A DNA stretch of 24,554 nucleotides from CF-96 sp036269455 (GCA_036269455.1 DATARS010000136.1:1-24554); one strand, 5' to 3'; numbered from the stretch's first letter, positions 1-6,863 are shown. Made by a program: numbers and translations. The notes: generated by a model not told the origin, from the letters alone.

Positions 1-597
1 TACGTCCCCGGCTCCTACGTGCAGAACATGCGCCTCGCCGCCGAGGCGATGGGGCTCGGCAACTGGATCTTCTGCGGCTTCTTCGACGACGTGCTGATGG
101 GCGCCTACCCGCAGGTGGCCAAGGGCCTCGGCTTCGTCACCGAGCCGCTCAACGAGAAGGCGCCGGTCGCCAGCGGCGCGGTCACCATCCGCGGCATCGA
201 GGGGGTCCTCGAGTCGACGTACTGCCCCTCGCCGCGCTATCCCAACGGCGAGGCGCTGGTCAGGGCGATGGTCGACGACAAGTACGCCCCGGGCCGGCTT
301 CTCTCCAAGGGCGACGACAACTGGATGCTCCAGCACAACGGCCCGTTCAAGCGGGAGACGGTGAAGGAGATCGTCAACCATCCCGCGGTGGAGATCTCCG
401 ACTGGGCCAAGGAGGCGGTCGCCGCCTACGTCGACTACTGCGTCGAGAACTACGGCCGCTGCCCGGTCACCTTCAACCCGATGCAGTGCAACTTCGGCGC
501 GGTGATCCACCACGTCGACGAGGCCTTCTACGAGCGCTACTACGACGGCTCGTCGGTCACCGACGACATTCGCAACCACATGCGGGACTGGCACTGA
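1..597 (+). CDS. 3' end of an unidentified gene (weak nitroreductase-like motif)
   Basis: The frame is open from base 1 to a TGA at 595-597, giving 198 visible residues; the true start lies outside the window. The first GTG (19-21) is probably internal, because the coding-looking frame continues upstream of it. Near the visible N-terminus is a segment like the LAAxAxGLG motif of FMN nitroreductases (LAAEAMGLGNW). The rest, including an aromatic, acidic C-terminus (FYERYYDG), does not match a family I know well. The nitroreductase link is therefore weak and the gene is best treated as unknown. It is rich in Trp, Tyr and Cys, with no signal peptide or membrane segment in the visible part, so it is probably a soluble cytoplasmic protein. 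It is followed after 28 bases by a perfect hairpin, so it probably ends its transcription unit. Confidence 0.8.
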   Translation, partial: YVPGSYVQNMRLAAEAMGLGNWIFCGFFDDVLMGAYPQVAKGLGFVTEPLNEKAPVASGAVTIRGIEGVLESTYCPSPRYPNGEALVRAMVDDKYAPGRLLSKGDDNWMLQHNGPFKRETVKEIVNHPAVEISDWAKEAVAAYVDYCVENYGRCPVTFNPMQCNFGAVIHHVDEAFYERYYDGSSVTDDIRNHMRDWH

Positions 598-625
598 CGG
601 AGGAGTTGGGTCCCGCATCAACGGG

Positions 626-654
626 GAGGGTGGCCGCGGGGTGCGGCCACCCTC
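626..654 (+). terminator. Perfect 12-bp GC-rich hairpin after the first gene
   Basis: Bases 626-637 (gagggtggccgc) pair perfectly with 643-654 (gcggccaccctc) around a 5-base loop. The hairpin lies 28 bases after the stop of the partial gene and before the amidase promoter. It has no T-run, only a TC-rich tail, as is common in GC-rich bacteria. It also argues against a longer amidase reading frame starting at 641, which would begin inside the hairpin. Confidence 0.65.
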
Positions 655-676
655 TCTCATCTCCGGCGGCCCCTGC

Positions 677-682
677 TACGGT
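677..682 (+). promoter_or_regulatory. -10 box (TACGGT) of a probably leaderless amidase mRNA
   Basis: TACGGT fits the TANNNT -10 consensus and lies exactly 6 bases before the GTG at 689. The expected transcription start therefore falls on or next to the start codon. No ribosome binding site precedes the GTG. The same arrangement recurs at 2878-2883 (minus), 2984-2989 and 18042-18047. Confidence 0.5.
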
Positions 683-688
683 GGACAG

Positions 689-1810
689 GTGACCACCGAC
701 CCCTGCAACGCCGTGATCACCTGGGTGGACCCGCCCGCGCAGCCGCGGCCCGGCCCCCTCTCCGGCCGCACCCTGCTGGTCAAGGACCTCATCGACACCG
801 CCGGGGTCCGCACCACCTATGGCTCGCGGATCCACGCCGAGCACATCCCCCGGCGCACCGCGTCGTCCGCCCAGCGGCTGCTCGACGCCGGCGCCGTGCT
901 GGTGGGCAAGGCGAACCTCGTCGAATACGCCTGGGGCGTCCTCGGCCAGAACCAGTGGTACGGCGACGTCCACAACCCGGTGCACCCGGGCAGGACCACC
1001 GGTGGCTCGTCCAGCGGCAACGCCGCCGCCCTGGCCGCGGGCCTCTGCGAGCTGGGGCTCGGCAGCGACACCGGCTGCTCGATCCGGCTGCCCTCGGCCT
1101 GCTGTGAGACGGTGGGGCTGAAGACGCGCTGGGGGAACGTCCCCGTCGACGGGGTCTTCCCGCTCTGCCCCACCCTCGACAGCGTGGGGCCGATGGCCCG
1201 CAGCGTCGCCGACGTCGCCCTGCTCTGGTCGATCCTGGTCGGGCGGCCGGTGCCGGAGGCGCGGCTCGCGGGCACGACCGTGGGCCTGGTCACCCGGCCG
1301 CCCTCGGTGGGAGACGGCCGCCTGACCGATCGCAGCGACACCGCCGAGCGGTGGGTGCCGGGTCTCGAGCGGCTCGGCGCCCGGGTGGTGGCGGCGTCGA
1401 TCCCCGAGCCGGCGGCGAACACCTGGCCGCTGTTCTTCCACGAGGCCGCCGAGTCGCATCGCGACACCTTCCCGGCGCGCGCCGAGGAGTACGGGGACAA
1501 CATCCGGGCCAAGCTCACCCTCGCCCAGCGCCGCGATCCCGAGGTCGTCTCCGCCGCCTACGCCGCGCTCGAGCAGTGGCGCCGGCACCGGCCCGAGGTC
1601 GACCTCTTCGTCAGCCCCTGCATCCCGACCGATCCGCCGCCCGAGGACGCCGACGAGCTCGACGTGCGCATCCCGCTCACCGCCTGGCTGCGCTGGGTCA
1701 ACCTCATCGGCTGGGCCGGGCTTGCCATCGGCAACCTCCAGCTCATCGCCCCCCACGACGAGACCGTGCTCGCCGCCGGCCTCGCCTGGGAGCGCGGCGC
1801 CGGGGGGTGA
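689..1810 (+). CDS. Amidase-signature family hydrolase
   Basis: This 373-residue enzyme belongs to the amidase-signature family, which hydrolyses amide bonds with a Ser-cisSer-Lys triad. Visible elements are VKDLIDTAG with the base Lys32, GGSSSGNAAALAAG (residues 105-118) containing the bridging cis-Ser, and SDTGCSIRLP with the nucleophile Ser131. Most members have GGSIR where this one has GCSIR. At 373 residues it is shorter than typical members (about 450-500), mainly in the C-terminal half. The GTG at 689 is preferred over GTG 641 because 641 lies inside the upstream hairpin and 689 sits 6 bases after a TANNNT box. There is no signal peptide, so it should be cytoplasmic. The stop overlaps the GTG of the DUF309 gene (GTGA). 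The substrate cannot be told; a GatA role is unlikely because no gatB or gatC is nearby. Confidence 0.9.
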   Translation: MTTDPCNAVITWVDPPAQPRPGPLSGRTLLVKDLIDTAGVRTTYGSRIHAEHIPRRTASSAQRLLDAGAVLVGKANLVEYAWGVLGQNQWYGDVHNPVHPGRTTGGSSSGNAAALAAGLCELGLGSDTGCSIRLPSACCETVGLKTRWGNVPVDGVFPLCPTLDSVGPMARSVADVALLWSILVGRPVPEARLAGTTVGLVTRPPSVGDGRLTDRSDTAERWVPGLERLGARVVAASIPEPAANTWPLFFHEAAESHRDTFPARAEEYGDNIRAKLTLAQRRDPEVVSAAYAALEQWRRHRPEVDLFVSPCIPTDPPPEDADELDVRIPLTAWLRWVNLIGWAGLAIGNLQLIAPHDETVLAAGLAWERGAGG

Positions 1811-2199
1811 GCGCGGACGCCACCCCTCCCCCGCCGCTGCTCGTCGAGGGGGTGCGGCTCTTCAACGAGGGACGGTGGTTCGAGGCTCACGAGGTGCTCG
1901 AGGACGCCTGGCGCGCCGAGCCGGGCGAGGAGCGGCGCCTCTACCAGGGACTGCTGCAGGTCGGGGTCGGCCTCCACCACGCGTCGCGGGGGAACCTCCG
2001 CGGCGCGCTCGCGCTCCTCGACCGGGGGATCGGGCGGCTCGAGCCCTTCCGCCCCCACCATCTCGGCCTCGACGTCGAGGCGCTGATCCGCGACGCCGCG
2101 GCCGCCCGGCGCGCCCTCGCCGAGCCGGGCGGCCTGGGCGCCTTCCGGCCCGCCGCGGCGCCCCGGGCCCGCCTGCGGGGATCCGCCGGCCCATCGTGA
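1807..2199 (+). CDS. DUF309 family protein
   Basis: A 130-residue helical protein starting at a GTG that overlaps the amidase stop (GTGA), so the two are translationally coupled. The motif FNEGRWFEAHEVLEDAW (about residues 19-35) followed by YQGLLQVGVGLHHASRGN (about residues 46-63) is typical of DUF309 proteins, which form a compact bundle with a conserved FxxxxFFExHExxExxW-type pattern. The molecular function of the family is not established. The Ala/Arg/Pro-rich tail after about residue 95 is probably disordered. The pairing with an amidase suggests co-expression but does not by itself define a pathway. A perfect inverted repeat (2197-2213) overlaps the stop codon and probably belongs to the next gene. 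Confidence 0.85.
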   Translation: MSADATPPPPLLVEGVRLFNEGRWFEAHEVLEDAWRAEPGEERRLYQGLLQVGVGLHHASRGNLRGALALLDRGIGRLEPFRPHHLGLDVEALIRDAAAARRALAEPGGLGAFRPAAAPRARLRGSAGPS

Positions 2200-2213
2200 T
2201 ACTCTTGGTATCA
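2197..2213. promoter_or_regulatory. Perfect inverted repeat (tgatac-N5-gtatca) before an Ala-rich gene
   Basis: tgatac (2197-2202) and gtatca (2208-2213) are perfect reverse complements around 5 bases. They sit in the most AT-rich patch of the region and are followed at once by aaaatataacc, a plausible -10 area. The dyad is the right size for a dimeric repressor operator at the promoter of the gene starting at 2244. The binding protein is unknown. Confidence 0.45.
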
Positions 2214-2243
2214 AAATATAACCCTCCATCGGAGGTGCCCGCG

Positions 2244-2627
2244 ATGCTGTCCAGCAGCGCCCCCCAGCCCGTCGCCGCCGACCAGGCCGAGGCGGCCTTC
2301 CAGGCCGCGGCGGAGGCCGCCACCGCCGCCATGGTCGCGGCCGAGAGCGCCGACGGCGTCGCCCAGGCGGCCGCCGTCGAGGGCGCGGAGCCCGAGCTCG
2401 CGGCCGTCGCCGACGCCGCCGACCGCGCCGCCTGGGCGGCCGCCGGAGCCGCCGCCGACGCCGAGATCGCCGCCGACCGCGCCCTCGCCGCGGGCAGCCC
2501 CGACGAGGCGCGGGAGTTCGCCAGAGCGGCGGACACGGCCGCGACCCTTGCCGCCGAGGCCGCGTCGGAGGCGATCTGCGCCGTCGAGAATCCCCTGTCC
2601 TCGGGGGTTTCAGACCACTCCGTCTGA
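2244..2627 (+). CDS. Small alanine-rich helical protein, function unknown
   Basis: 127 residues starting at ATG 2244, with a clear ribosome binding site (ggaggt, 2231-2236) seven bases upstream. The composition is extreme: almost all Ala with regularly spaced Glu, Asp and a few Arg, as in AAEAATAAMVAAESADG. The pattern predicts one long amphipathic helix or a helical hairpin; there is no signal peptide and no membrane segment. The C-terminus (about 20 residues) is different, Ser/Val-rich and probably flexible. Low-complexity Ala-rich frames can arise by chance in GC-rich DNA. The strong ribosome binding site, the AT-rich promoter region and the upstream dyad nevertheless support a real gene. 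No family recognised. Confidence 0.6.
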   Translation: MLSSSAPQPVAADQAEAAFQAAAEAATAAMVAAESADGVAQAAAVEGAEPELAAVADAADRAAWAAAGAAADAEIAADRALAAGSPDEAREFARAADTAATLAAEAASEAICAVENPLSSGVSDHSV

Positions 2628-2628
2628 A
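2609..2628. terminator. 7-bp hairpin across the stop of the Ala-rich gene
   Basis: ttcagac (2609-2615) pairs with gtctgaa (2622-2628) around a 6-base loop and includes the TGA stop. It lies between two convergent genes and could act as a weak bidirectional terminator. The stem is short and no T-run follows. Confidence 0.3.
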
Positions 2629-2661
2629 TCTCCCGCAGCTCCCCCTCCGTCAGGGGTGGGA

Positions 2662-2871
2662 TCAGTCCAGGACGCGCAGCCGCGGAGCGGGCCCCGCCAC
2701 CGGTCCGCCGTCCTCGACCTCGTCGGTGGTGCCGCTGATCACACGCAGGCGCGGCCGGACGGCTGCGCCGTCGTCCAGCCTGCGGATCAGGTGGCCGATG
2801 AGATCGTTGGCGGTGTCCATCGCCTGCTCCAGACGCTGGATCGCGTTTGCCGCCGGGTCGTCCGTGATCAT
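2662..2871 (-). CDS. Small hypothetical protein (69 residues)
   Basis: The minus-strand frame ends at a TGA complementary to 2662-2664. Two in-frame ATGs occur six bases apart (2877 and 2871). The second is preferred because it lies 6 bases after TAGGAT (complement of 2878-2883), the same leaderless spacing as at other genes here. The protein has an acidic helix (IQRLEQAMDTANDLIGHLIRRL, about residues 11-32) that could form a short coiled coil or dimer. It is followed by a basic and then a Gly/Pro-rich tail with two RLRV repeats (PRLRVIS and PRLRVLD). No signal peptide, membrane segment or known family. It converges with the Ala-rich gene and diverges from ppk2; a dyad at 2904-2924 overlaps its expected -35 region. 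Confidence 0.55.
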   Translation of the reverse strand: MITDDPAANAIQRLEQAMDTANDLIGHLIRRLDDGAAVRPRLRVISGTTDEVEDGGPVAGPAPRLRVLD

Positions 2872-2877
2872 GGTCAT

Positions 2878-2924
2878 ATCCTAGAACGGGCGTCCCCCGC
2901 GCCCCATGGTGAAACGCACCATGG
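2878..2924 (-). promoter_or_regulatory. Minus-strand promoter with a dyad operator over the -35
   Basis: On the minus strand TAGGAT (2883-2878) is a TANNNT -10 box 6 bases before the ATG at 2871. A perfect inverted repeat, ccatggt (2904-2910) and accatgg (2918-2924) around 7 bases, covers the place where the -35 should be. This looks like a repressor or activator site for the small gene. It also lies in the upstream region of the divergent ppk2 promoter. Confidence 0.4.
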
Positions 2925-2983
2925 ACGGGCAACCTTGCAGCGACGTTCCTCTGCCGCCCCTCACGGAGGGGGGGCCCGGTGGC

Positions 2984-2989
2984 TACCCT
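2984..2989 (+). promoter_or_regulatory. -10 box (TACCCT) of probably leaderless ppk2
   Basis: TACCCT matches TANNNT and lies 7 bases before the ATG at 2997. No ribosome binding site is visible between them. A recognisable -35 is not present, as is usual for this promoter type. Confidence 0.45.
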
Positions 2990-2996
2990 TCCGGGG

Positions 2997-3878
2997 ATGC
3001 TGGACCCCGCCCGCGTCGTCGAGCACCTCCGCGTCGAGCCCGGCCGCAGGGTCCTGGTGCCCCGTGACTTCGACCCCGCGGACACCTGCGGCATCGCCGG
3101 TGAGGACGAGGCCGTCCCCCAGCTGCGCCACGACCTCGAGCAGATCGCGAAGTACCACGACCGGCTCGCCGCCCAGGCGACCCACGGCATCCTGCTCGTC
3201 CTCCAGGCGCTCGACGCCGCCGGCAAGGACGGCACCATCAAGCACGTCATGAGCGGGCTCAATCCCAGCTTCGTGCGGGTGTGCAGCTTCAAGGTGCCGT
3301 CGGTCGAGGAGGTGATGCACACCTGGCTGTGGCGCTACTCGTCGCGCACCCCCGAGCGCGGCAGCCTCGGTATCTTCAACCGCTCCCACTACGAGGAGGT
3401 GCTGGTGGTGCGGGTGCACGCCGAGCTGCTCGAGCGCCAGCGCCTCCCCGCGACGACCCGGGGCGCGCGGATCTGGGCGCGGCGGTATGAGGACATCAAC
3501 GCCTTCGAGCGCCACCTCGTCGAGAACGGCATCCGGGTGGTGAAGGTGTTCCTCAACATCTCCCGCGACGAGCAGCGCCGCCGCTTCCTCGAGCGCATCG
3601 ACAATCCCCGCAAGAACTGGAAGTTCTCCGCCGCCGACGCCCGTGAGCGCCGCTTCTGGGACGACTACATGCACGCCTACTCGGAGGCGCTCAGCCACAC
3701 CAGCACCGAGTGGGCGCCGTGGCACGTGATCCCCGCCGACCACAAGTGGTTCAGCCGCCTCGCGGTCTCCGCGCTGCTGCTCGACACCCTGCGCGACATC
3801 GACCCGCACTACCCGACACCGACCCCGGAGCAGATGCAGGAGCTCGCCGCGGCGCGGGCCGAGCTCGAGGCGGAGTGA
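2997..3878 (+). CDS. ppk2: Polyphosphate kinase 2 family protein (class I type)
   Basis: 293 residues, the usual length of single-domain PPK2 enzymes, which move phosphate between polyphosphate and nucleotides. Visible motifs are the Walker A region LQALDAAGKDGTIKHVMSGL (residues 69-88), with Asp73 and Lys77, and the Walker B/lid region GIFNRSHYEEVLVVRVH (about residues 125-141). The Arg-rich lid (FLNISRDEQRRRFLERI) and the NWKFSAAD element that follow are also typical of class I. The N-terminus (DLEQIAKYHDRLAAQ) is the helix seen in this class. ATG 2997 is preferred over GTG 2979 because it lies 7 bases after a TANNNT box. It ends 3 bases from the convergent gene at 3882. It is cytoplasmic; whether AMP, ADP or GDP is the preferred acceptor cannot be read from the sequence. 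Confidence 0.93.
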   Translation: MLDPARVVEHLRVEPGRRVLVPRDFDPADTCGIAGEDEAVPQLRHDLEQIAKYHDRLAAQATHGILLVLQALDAAGKDGTIKHVMSGLNPSFVRVCSFKVPSVEEVMHTWLWRYSSRTPERGSLGIFNRSHYEEVLVVRVHAELLERQRLPATTRGARIWARRYEDINAFERHLVENGIRVVKVFLNISRDEQRRRFLERIDNPRKNWKFSAADARERRFWDDYMHAYSEALSHTSTEWAPWHVIPADHKWFSRLAVSALLLDTLRDIDPHYPTPTPEQMQELAAARAELEAE

Positions 3879-3881
3879 CGC

Positions 3882-4220
3882 TCAGCGGACCCGGGGGCCG
3901 GTGGCGCCGACGTAGCGCTGGGCGCGGTCGCTGGCGCTGACCAGCTCGTCGCCGCTCTGCACCAGGCCGGTCACCCAGCCGTCCTCCCACCAGGCGACCA
4001 GCTGGCCGGTCATCTCCGACCAGCGGTCCGCGGACAGCGCTGACACCACCAGGACGTCGCCGTCCCAGCGGTCGGGCTCACCGGCGGCGAGCTCGCCGGC
4101 GTGGTCGGCGAACCGGCCGTCACCGGGATCGGTCACCACGTACACGTAGGGACTGCCGCTGCGGTGGAGGATCAGCTCACCCCGGGTGTCCTCGTAGAGC
4201 GAGACCCGTGACGACGCCAT
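3882..4220 (-). CDS. Hypothetical protein (112 residues)
   Basis: The ATG at 4220 is preceded on the minus strand by a good ribosome binding site (aggagg, spaced by about 6 bases). The protein is acidic and Trp-rich (DRWDGD, RWSEM, WWEDGWVTG), with alternating hydrophobic strands (PYVYVVTDPGDG). It looks like a small soluble alpha/beta protein, without signal peptide, membrane segment or cysteine pairs. I do not recognise the family. It converges with ppk2 with 3 bases between the stops, so the two transcripts must overlap or end bidirectionally. A 57-base gap separates it from the sortase-like gene at 4278-4721, read in the same direction from further upstream, so the two may be co-transcribed. 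Confidence 0.75.
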   Translation of the reverse strand: MASSRVSLYEDTRGELILHRSGSPYVYVVTDPGDGRFADHAGELAAGEPDRWDGDVLVVSALSADRWSEMTGQLVAWWEDGWVTGLVQSGDELVSASDRAQRYVGATGPRVR

Positions 4221-4277
4221 TCCGCTCCTCCTGACGCAGGCGCACGAACGAGCGTTCGCGCTGCGCCAGGATACCGC

Positions 4278-4721
4278 TCACTCCTGGACGGTGTCGAGGA
4301 TGCGCTCGAGCGAGCCGTCCTCTCGCGCGCAGGTCTGGAACTGCGCGACCACGTCGGGCTCGGTCACCGGCGGGGCGCCGTGGTTCGGATACCAGTCGCG
4401 CACCGCGACGATGCGCAGCCGGTGGTCGGCGCCCCGCCCGTCGGTCCAGTCGAGGTGGTCACCGGGCTGCATGTGCAGCAGCGGGGTGAACACCCCGGCA
4501 TTGTGTCCGAGGAAGTAGTGGCGTCCCTTGATGCAGGGGTCGAGCGCGGCCTCGCCGCTCTGCAGCGGGGTGCGCCCGGTGCAGTCGCTGTAGGTGCCGA
4601 CCGAGGCGTGCAGGGTGTGGTCGTCGCTGTTGAGCATCCCGTTGCCCGATGCCGACGCGCTCGACGACGGGGTCAGCGCGGTGGCGACCAGCACCAGCGG
4701 AAGCAGGCGGCGGAGCGGCAT
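4278..4721 (-). CDS. Secreted sortase-like protein without a membrane anchor
   Basis: 147 residues with an N-terminal signal peptide (MPLRRLLPLVLVATALTPSS and an Ala/Ser cleavage region ending near residue 25). The rest looks like a minimal class E/F-type sortase: FLGHNAGVFTPLLHMQPGDH with His73, the beta strand pair HRLRIVAVRDW, and FQTCAREDGSLERIL with Cys131 and Arg140. These are the three catalytic positions of sortases, which join proteins to surface amines by cutting a C-terminal sorting signal. Cys47 and Cys63 could form a disulfide. Unlike normal sortases it appears to be released rather than membrane-held. The ribosome binding site is gaggt, about 8 bases before ATG 4721. It is divergent from the surface-protein operon at 4941, which suggests a shared role. 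Confidence 0.75.
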   Translation of the reverse strand: MPLRRLLPLVLVATALTPSSSASASGNGMLNSDDHTLHASVGTYSDCTGRTPLQSGEAALDPCIKGRHYFLGHNAGVFTPLLHMQPGDHLDWTDGRGADHRLRIVAVRDWYPNHGAPPVTEPDVVAQFQTCAREDGSLERILDTVQE

Positions 4722-4940
4722 GACCGGTTACCTCGCGATGTGGCGAAAACGCAGGGTGCAAGGAGAACCCAGCGCCGCGGACGGCACAATGCACCGCTGC
4801 ATCTGTGCGATCTCCGCACTGCACCCCGCCGAGGGATACCGATGCATCCCTGTGTGCACAGGTCAGATGGCCGTTGTGGCCAGGGCGCGAGGTGGGCTTT
4901 GCTTGCGGTCCCCGGCACCATCTGTGGAGGACACGTCAGC
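4722..4940. promoter_or_regulatory. Shared upstream region with nested dyads
   Basis: This 219-base gap between two divergent cell-surface genes is richer in dyads than other gaps here. Clear ones are cctgtg-tg-cacagg at 4849-4862, agggat (4832-4837) with atccct (4846-4851), and gtgcg/cgcac around atctc near 4806-4820. The first is a nearly continuous palindrome of operator size. No convincing -35/-10 pair or known riboswitch was recognised on either strand. Confidence 0.35.
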
Positions 4941-6830
4941 GTGAAGAGAACAGGTCTGATCGGCACCGCGGGGGCGATCGTCGCCGCGGGGTTACTCACC
5001 GGGCCGCTCTCGGTCGCCGCCGAGAGCGCGCCATCGCTGCCCGCCGGCAGCGCCCAGGCATCGGCCGCACAGGTGTCACTCTCACCCTCGGCGCTGCTCA
5101 CCGCGGCGCCCGCGGTCAACGGGCTGCTCCATCACCTCCTGTCCACCGCGGGCTCGGCGAGCGGCGGCGATCTGCTGGTGCGCCTCGCCAGCACCCAGGC
5201 GAGCGGGCAGCTGCTCGCGGCGCCCGCGGCCGACCTGCAGCAGGGACACGCGGAGTCGACGGCGCTCGACGTCGACCTCGCCCCGCTCAGCGACCAGCTC
5301 GGCGCGCTGCAGGGCGCGCTCAACGGCGCGCTGGCAACGCTGCGCACCGTGCAGCTCCCCGGCGCCGGCCCGCTCAGCCCGGGCGCCATCACCCAGGGCT
5401 CCGGCCTGCTCGGCGGGCTGCTCGGCGGCAACCCGCTCGCGGGGGCGCTGCCGCCGCAGCTCTCGAGCCTCGCGTCGAGCCTCACCCAGGTGCAGTCGCT
5501 GCTCGGCGGCATCACCGGCGACACCGGCCCGGGCGGCGTCCTCCACGGGCTCGACCCCAGGCTCACCGAGACGGTGAGCGCACGCTACAACGTCCCCGGC
5601 CAGCCCAACGCGCCGGTCGCCGACGCCAGCCTCGCCGACATCAACCTCCCCGCCGGCGGCCCGCTCGCGCTCCGGCTCACGCCGTTCCACGCCCGCGCCG
5701 TGAACTCGGCGCTCGCCGCCGTCAACCACATCGACGCCGCCCAGAGCTCGGCGGACAACGAGGTGAGCAGCCTCGACCTGACGCCGAAGCTCGCCCTCCC
5801 GGGGGCCGGCTCGCTGGCGTCGCTGGCGAGCCTGCAGAGCGCGGTCACCGGGCTGCTCAACCCGCAGACCGGACTGCCCGCGGTGCAGTCGCTGCTGGGC
5901 GGCGCCACCGGCCCGGCCGGGGGGCTCGGCGCGGTGCAGGGGCTCACCTCGAGCCTCGGTGTGCTGAGCCCGCTGCTCGGGCCCGACAGCCTGGTCGGGA
6001 CGCTGCTGGGCGGCGGCCTGTCGCTCACCTCGCTGGTGCGCGCCAGCGACGTCGCCTCGACGGCGACGGTGCAGCCGTCGGGGTCGGGCGGGGTGCGCGC
6101 GCTCTCCAGCACCCGCCTCGCCGACCTGCAGGTGCTGCCGCTCGGTGCCTCGGTGCTCAGGGGTGTGCTCGGCAGCCTGCCCGCGGACGCCGCCGCCGGC
6201 CTCACCCAGCGGCTCGGCAGCCTCGCCGACCTGCCGCTTCTGGACATCAAGGGCGTGAACTCGAGCGCCCAGACCGCGCTCGGTCCGGGCACGACCAGCC
6301 CGCAGGGCACCGCCGGCTTCGCCGAGATCGACGTCCTCGGCGCACCGGTCGCCGGGGCCGCCGACGCGCTCGCGCTGGAGCCCGGATCGCAGAAGCGGAT
6401 CGCCATCCCCGGCACCGGCCTGGGCCTGGTGGTCAGCCGCGGCGTGCCGAGCATCGGCTTCGACACCCCGGAGCACCGCAGCGTCTCGGTCACCGGGCTC
6501 GACGTCCGCCTCGTCGGCGACGGCGCCGGCCCGCTCGGCGACCTCCTCGGCGGCGGCTCGGCGGGCACCGCGACGGCGGGACAGCCGATCGCCGCGGTGA
6601 CCCTGGCGAGCTCGGCGGCGCAGATCGCGTCGACGCCCACCACCGGGCTGGCGGCGACCGCCGGCACCGCGGTGATCACCGCCGCCCAGGGACCGATCTC
6701 GCCCTCGACCGGGCTCTTCGGCGGCCCGGCGCTGCTCGCCGTGGCCGCGCTCGGCGCCGCCGCCCTCTCGATGCAGGCCGTCCCCCGGCTCGCCGTGCGC
6801 CGGCGGCCGGTGGTGCGCGAGACCACGTGA
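4941..6830 (+). CDS. Secreted surface protein with a C-terminal sortase sorting signal (choice-of-anchor P-like)
   Basis: 629 residues from GTG 4941, with ribosome binding site ggagg at 4926-4930. A signal peptide covers about residues 1-30 (MKRTGLIGTAGAIVAAGLLT then SVAAESA). The body is low-complexity, rich in Leu, Gly, Ala and Ser, with repeated QSLLGG-like segments and no cysteine, suggesting an extended repetitive beta or helical structure. The C-terminus has a sorting signal: SPSTG (residues 587-591), a hydrophobic stretch and an Arg-rich tail (RLAVRRRPVVR). This resembles class E sortase substrates (LAXTG-like). The next gene encodes a sortase, its likely enzyme, and a third gene encodes another surface protein. 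The layout resembles proteins annotated as choice-of-anchor P. The function is probably structural or adhesive; the ligand is unknown. Confidence 0.85.
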   Translation: MKRTGLIGTAGAIVAAGLLTGPLSVAAESAPSLPAGSAQASAAQVSLSPSALLTAAPAVNGLLHHLLSTAGSASGGDLLVRLASTQASGQLLAAPAADLQQGHAESTALDVDLAPLSDQLGALQGALNGALATLRTVQLPGAGPLSPGAITQGSGLLGGLLGGNPLAGALPPQLSSLASSLTQVQSLLGGITGDTGPGGVLHGLDPRLTETVSARYNVPGQPNAPVADASLADINLPAGGPLALRLTPFHARAVNSALAAVNHIDAAQSSADNEVSSLDLTPKLALPGAGSLASLASLQSAVTGLLNPQTGLPAVQSLLGGATGPAGGLGAVQGLTSSLGVLSPLLGPDSLVGTLLGGGLSLTSLVRASDVASTATVQPSGSGGVRALSSTRLADLQVLPLGASVLRGVLGSLPADAAAGLTQRLGSLADLPLLDIKGVNSSAQTALGPGTTSPQGTAGFAEIDVLGAPVAGAADALALEPGSQKRIAIPGTGLGLVVSRGVPSIGFDTPEHRSVSVTGLDVRLVGDGAGPLGDLLGGGSAGTATAGQPIAAVTLASSAAQIASTPTTGLAATAGTAVITAAQGPISPSTGLFGGPALLAVAALGAAALSMQAVPRLAVRRRPVVRETT

Positions 6831-6835
6831 CCCAG

Positions 6836-6863
6836 GGGAGGGCGGCGTCCCCGCCGCCCTCCC
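6836..6863 (+). terminator. Perfect 12-bp hairpin between surface protein and sortase genes
   Basis: gggagggcggcg (6836-6847) pairs with cgccgccctccc (6852-6863) around a 4-base loop, starting six bases after the stop of the surface protein. It ends 22 bases before the sortase ATG, and the sortase has no separate promoter visible. It probably acts as a leaky terminator or mRNA stabiliser that makes much more substrate than enzyme. Confidence 0.6.

Noticed and set aside
641..688. Longer amidase start at GTG 641
   Set aside because: It would start inside a perfect terminator hairpin and upstream of the -10 box; the residues encoded are not family-like.
557..1756. Long open frame antisense to the amidase
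   Set aside because: GC-rich coding regions give long stop-free antisense frames; its residue content is low-complexity Arg/Gly/Ala and the plus strand has intact enzyme motifs.
689..1810. GatA subunit of a tRNA amidotransferase
   Set aside because: Shorter than GatA, no gatB or gatC nearby, and the nucleophile motif differs (GCSIR).
4722..4940. Riboswitch (cyclic di-GMP or cyclic di-AMP type) before the surface-protein operon
   Set aside because: Short stretches such as gcaaagcc (minus) or agggtgc...gaaccc (plus) are reminiscent, but the paired elements and spacing of those classes are not present.
5082..6476. Long antisense frame across the surface-protein gene
   Set aside because: It is a shadow of a repetitive GC-rich gene; the plus strand has signal peptide, sorting signal, ribosome binding site and an operon context.
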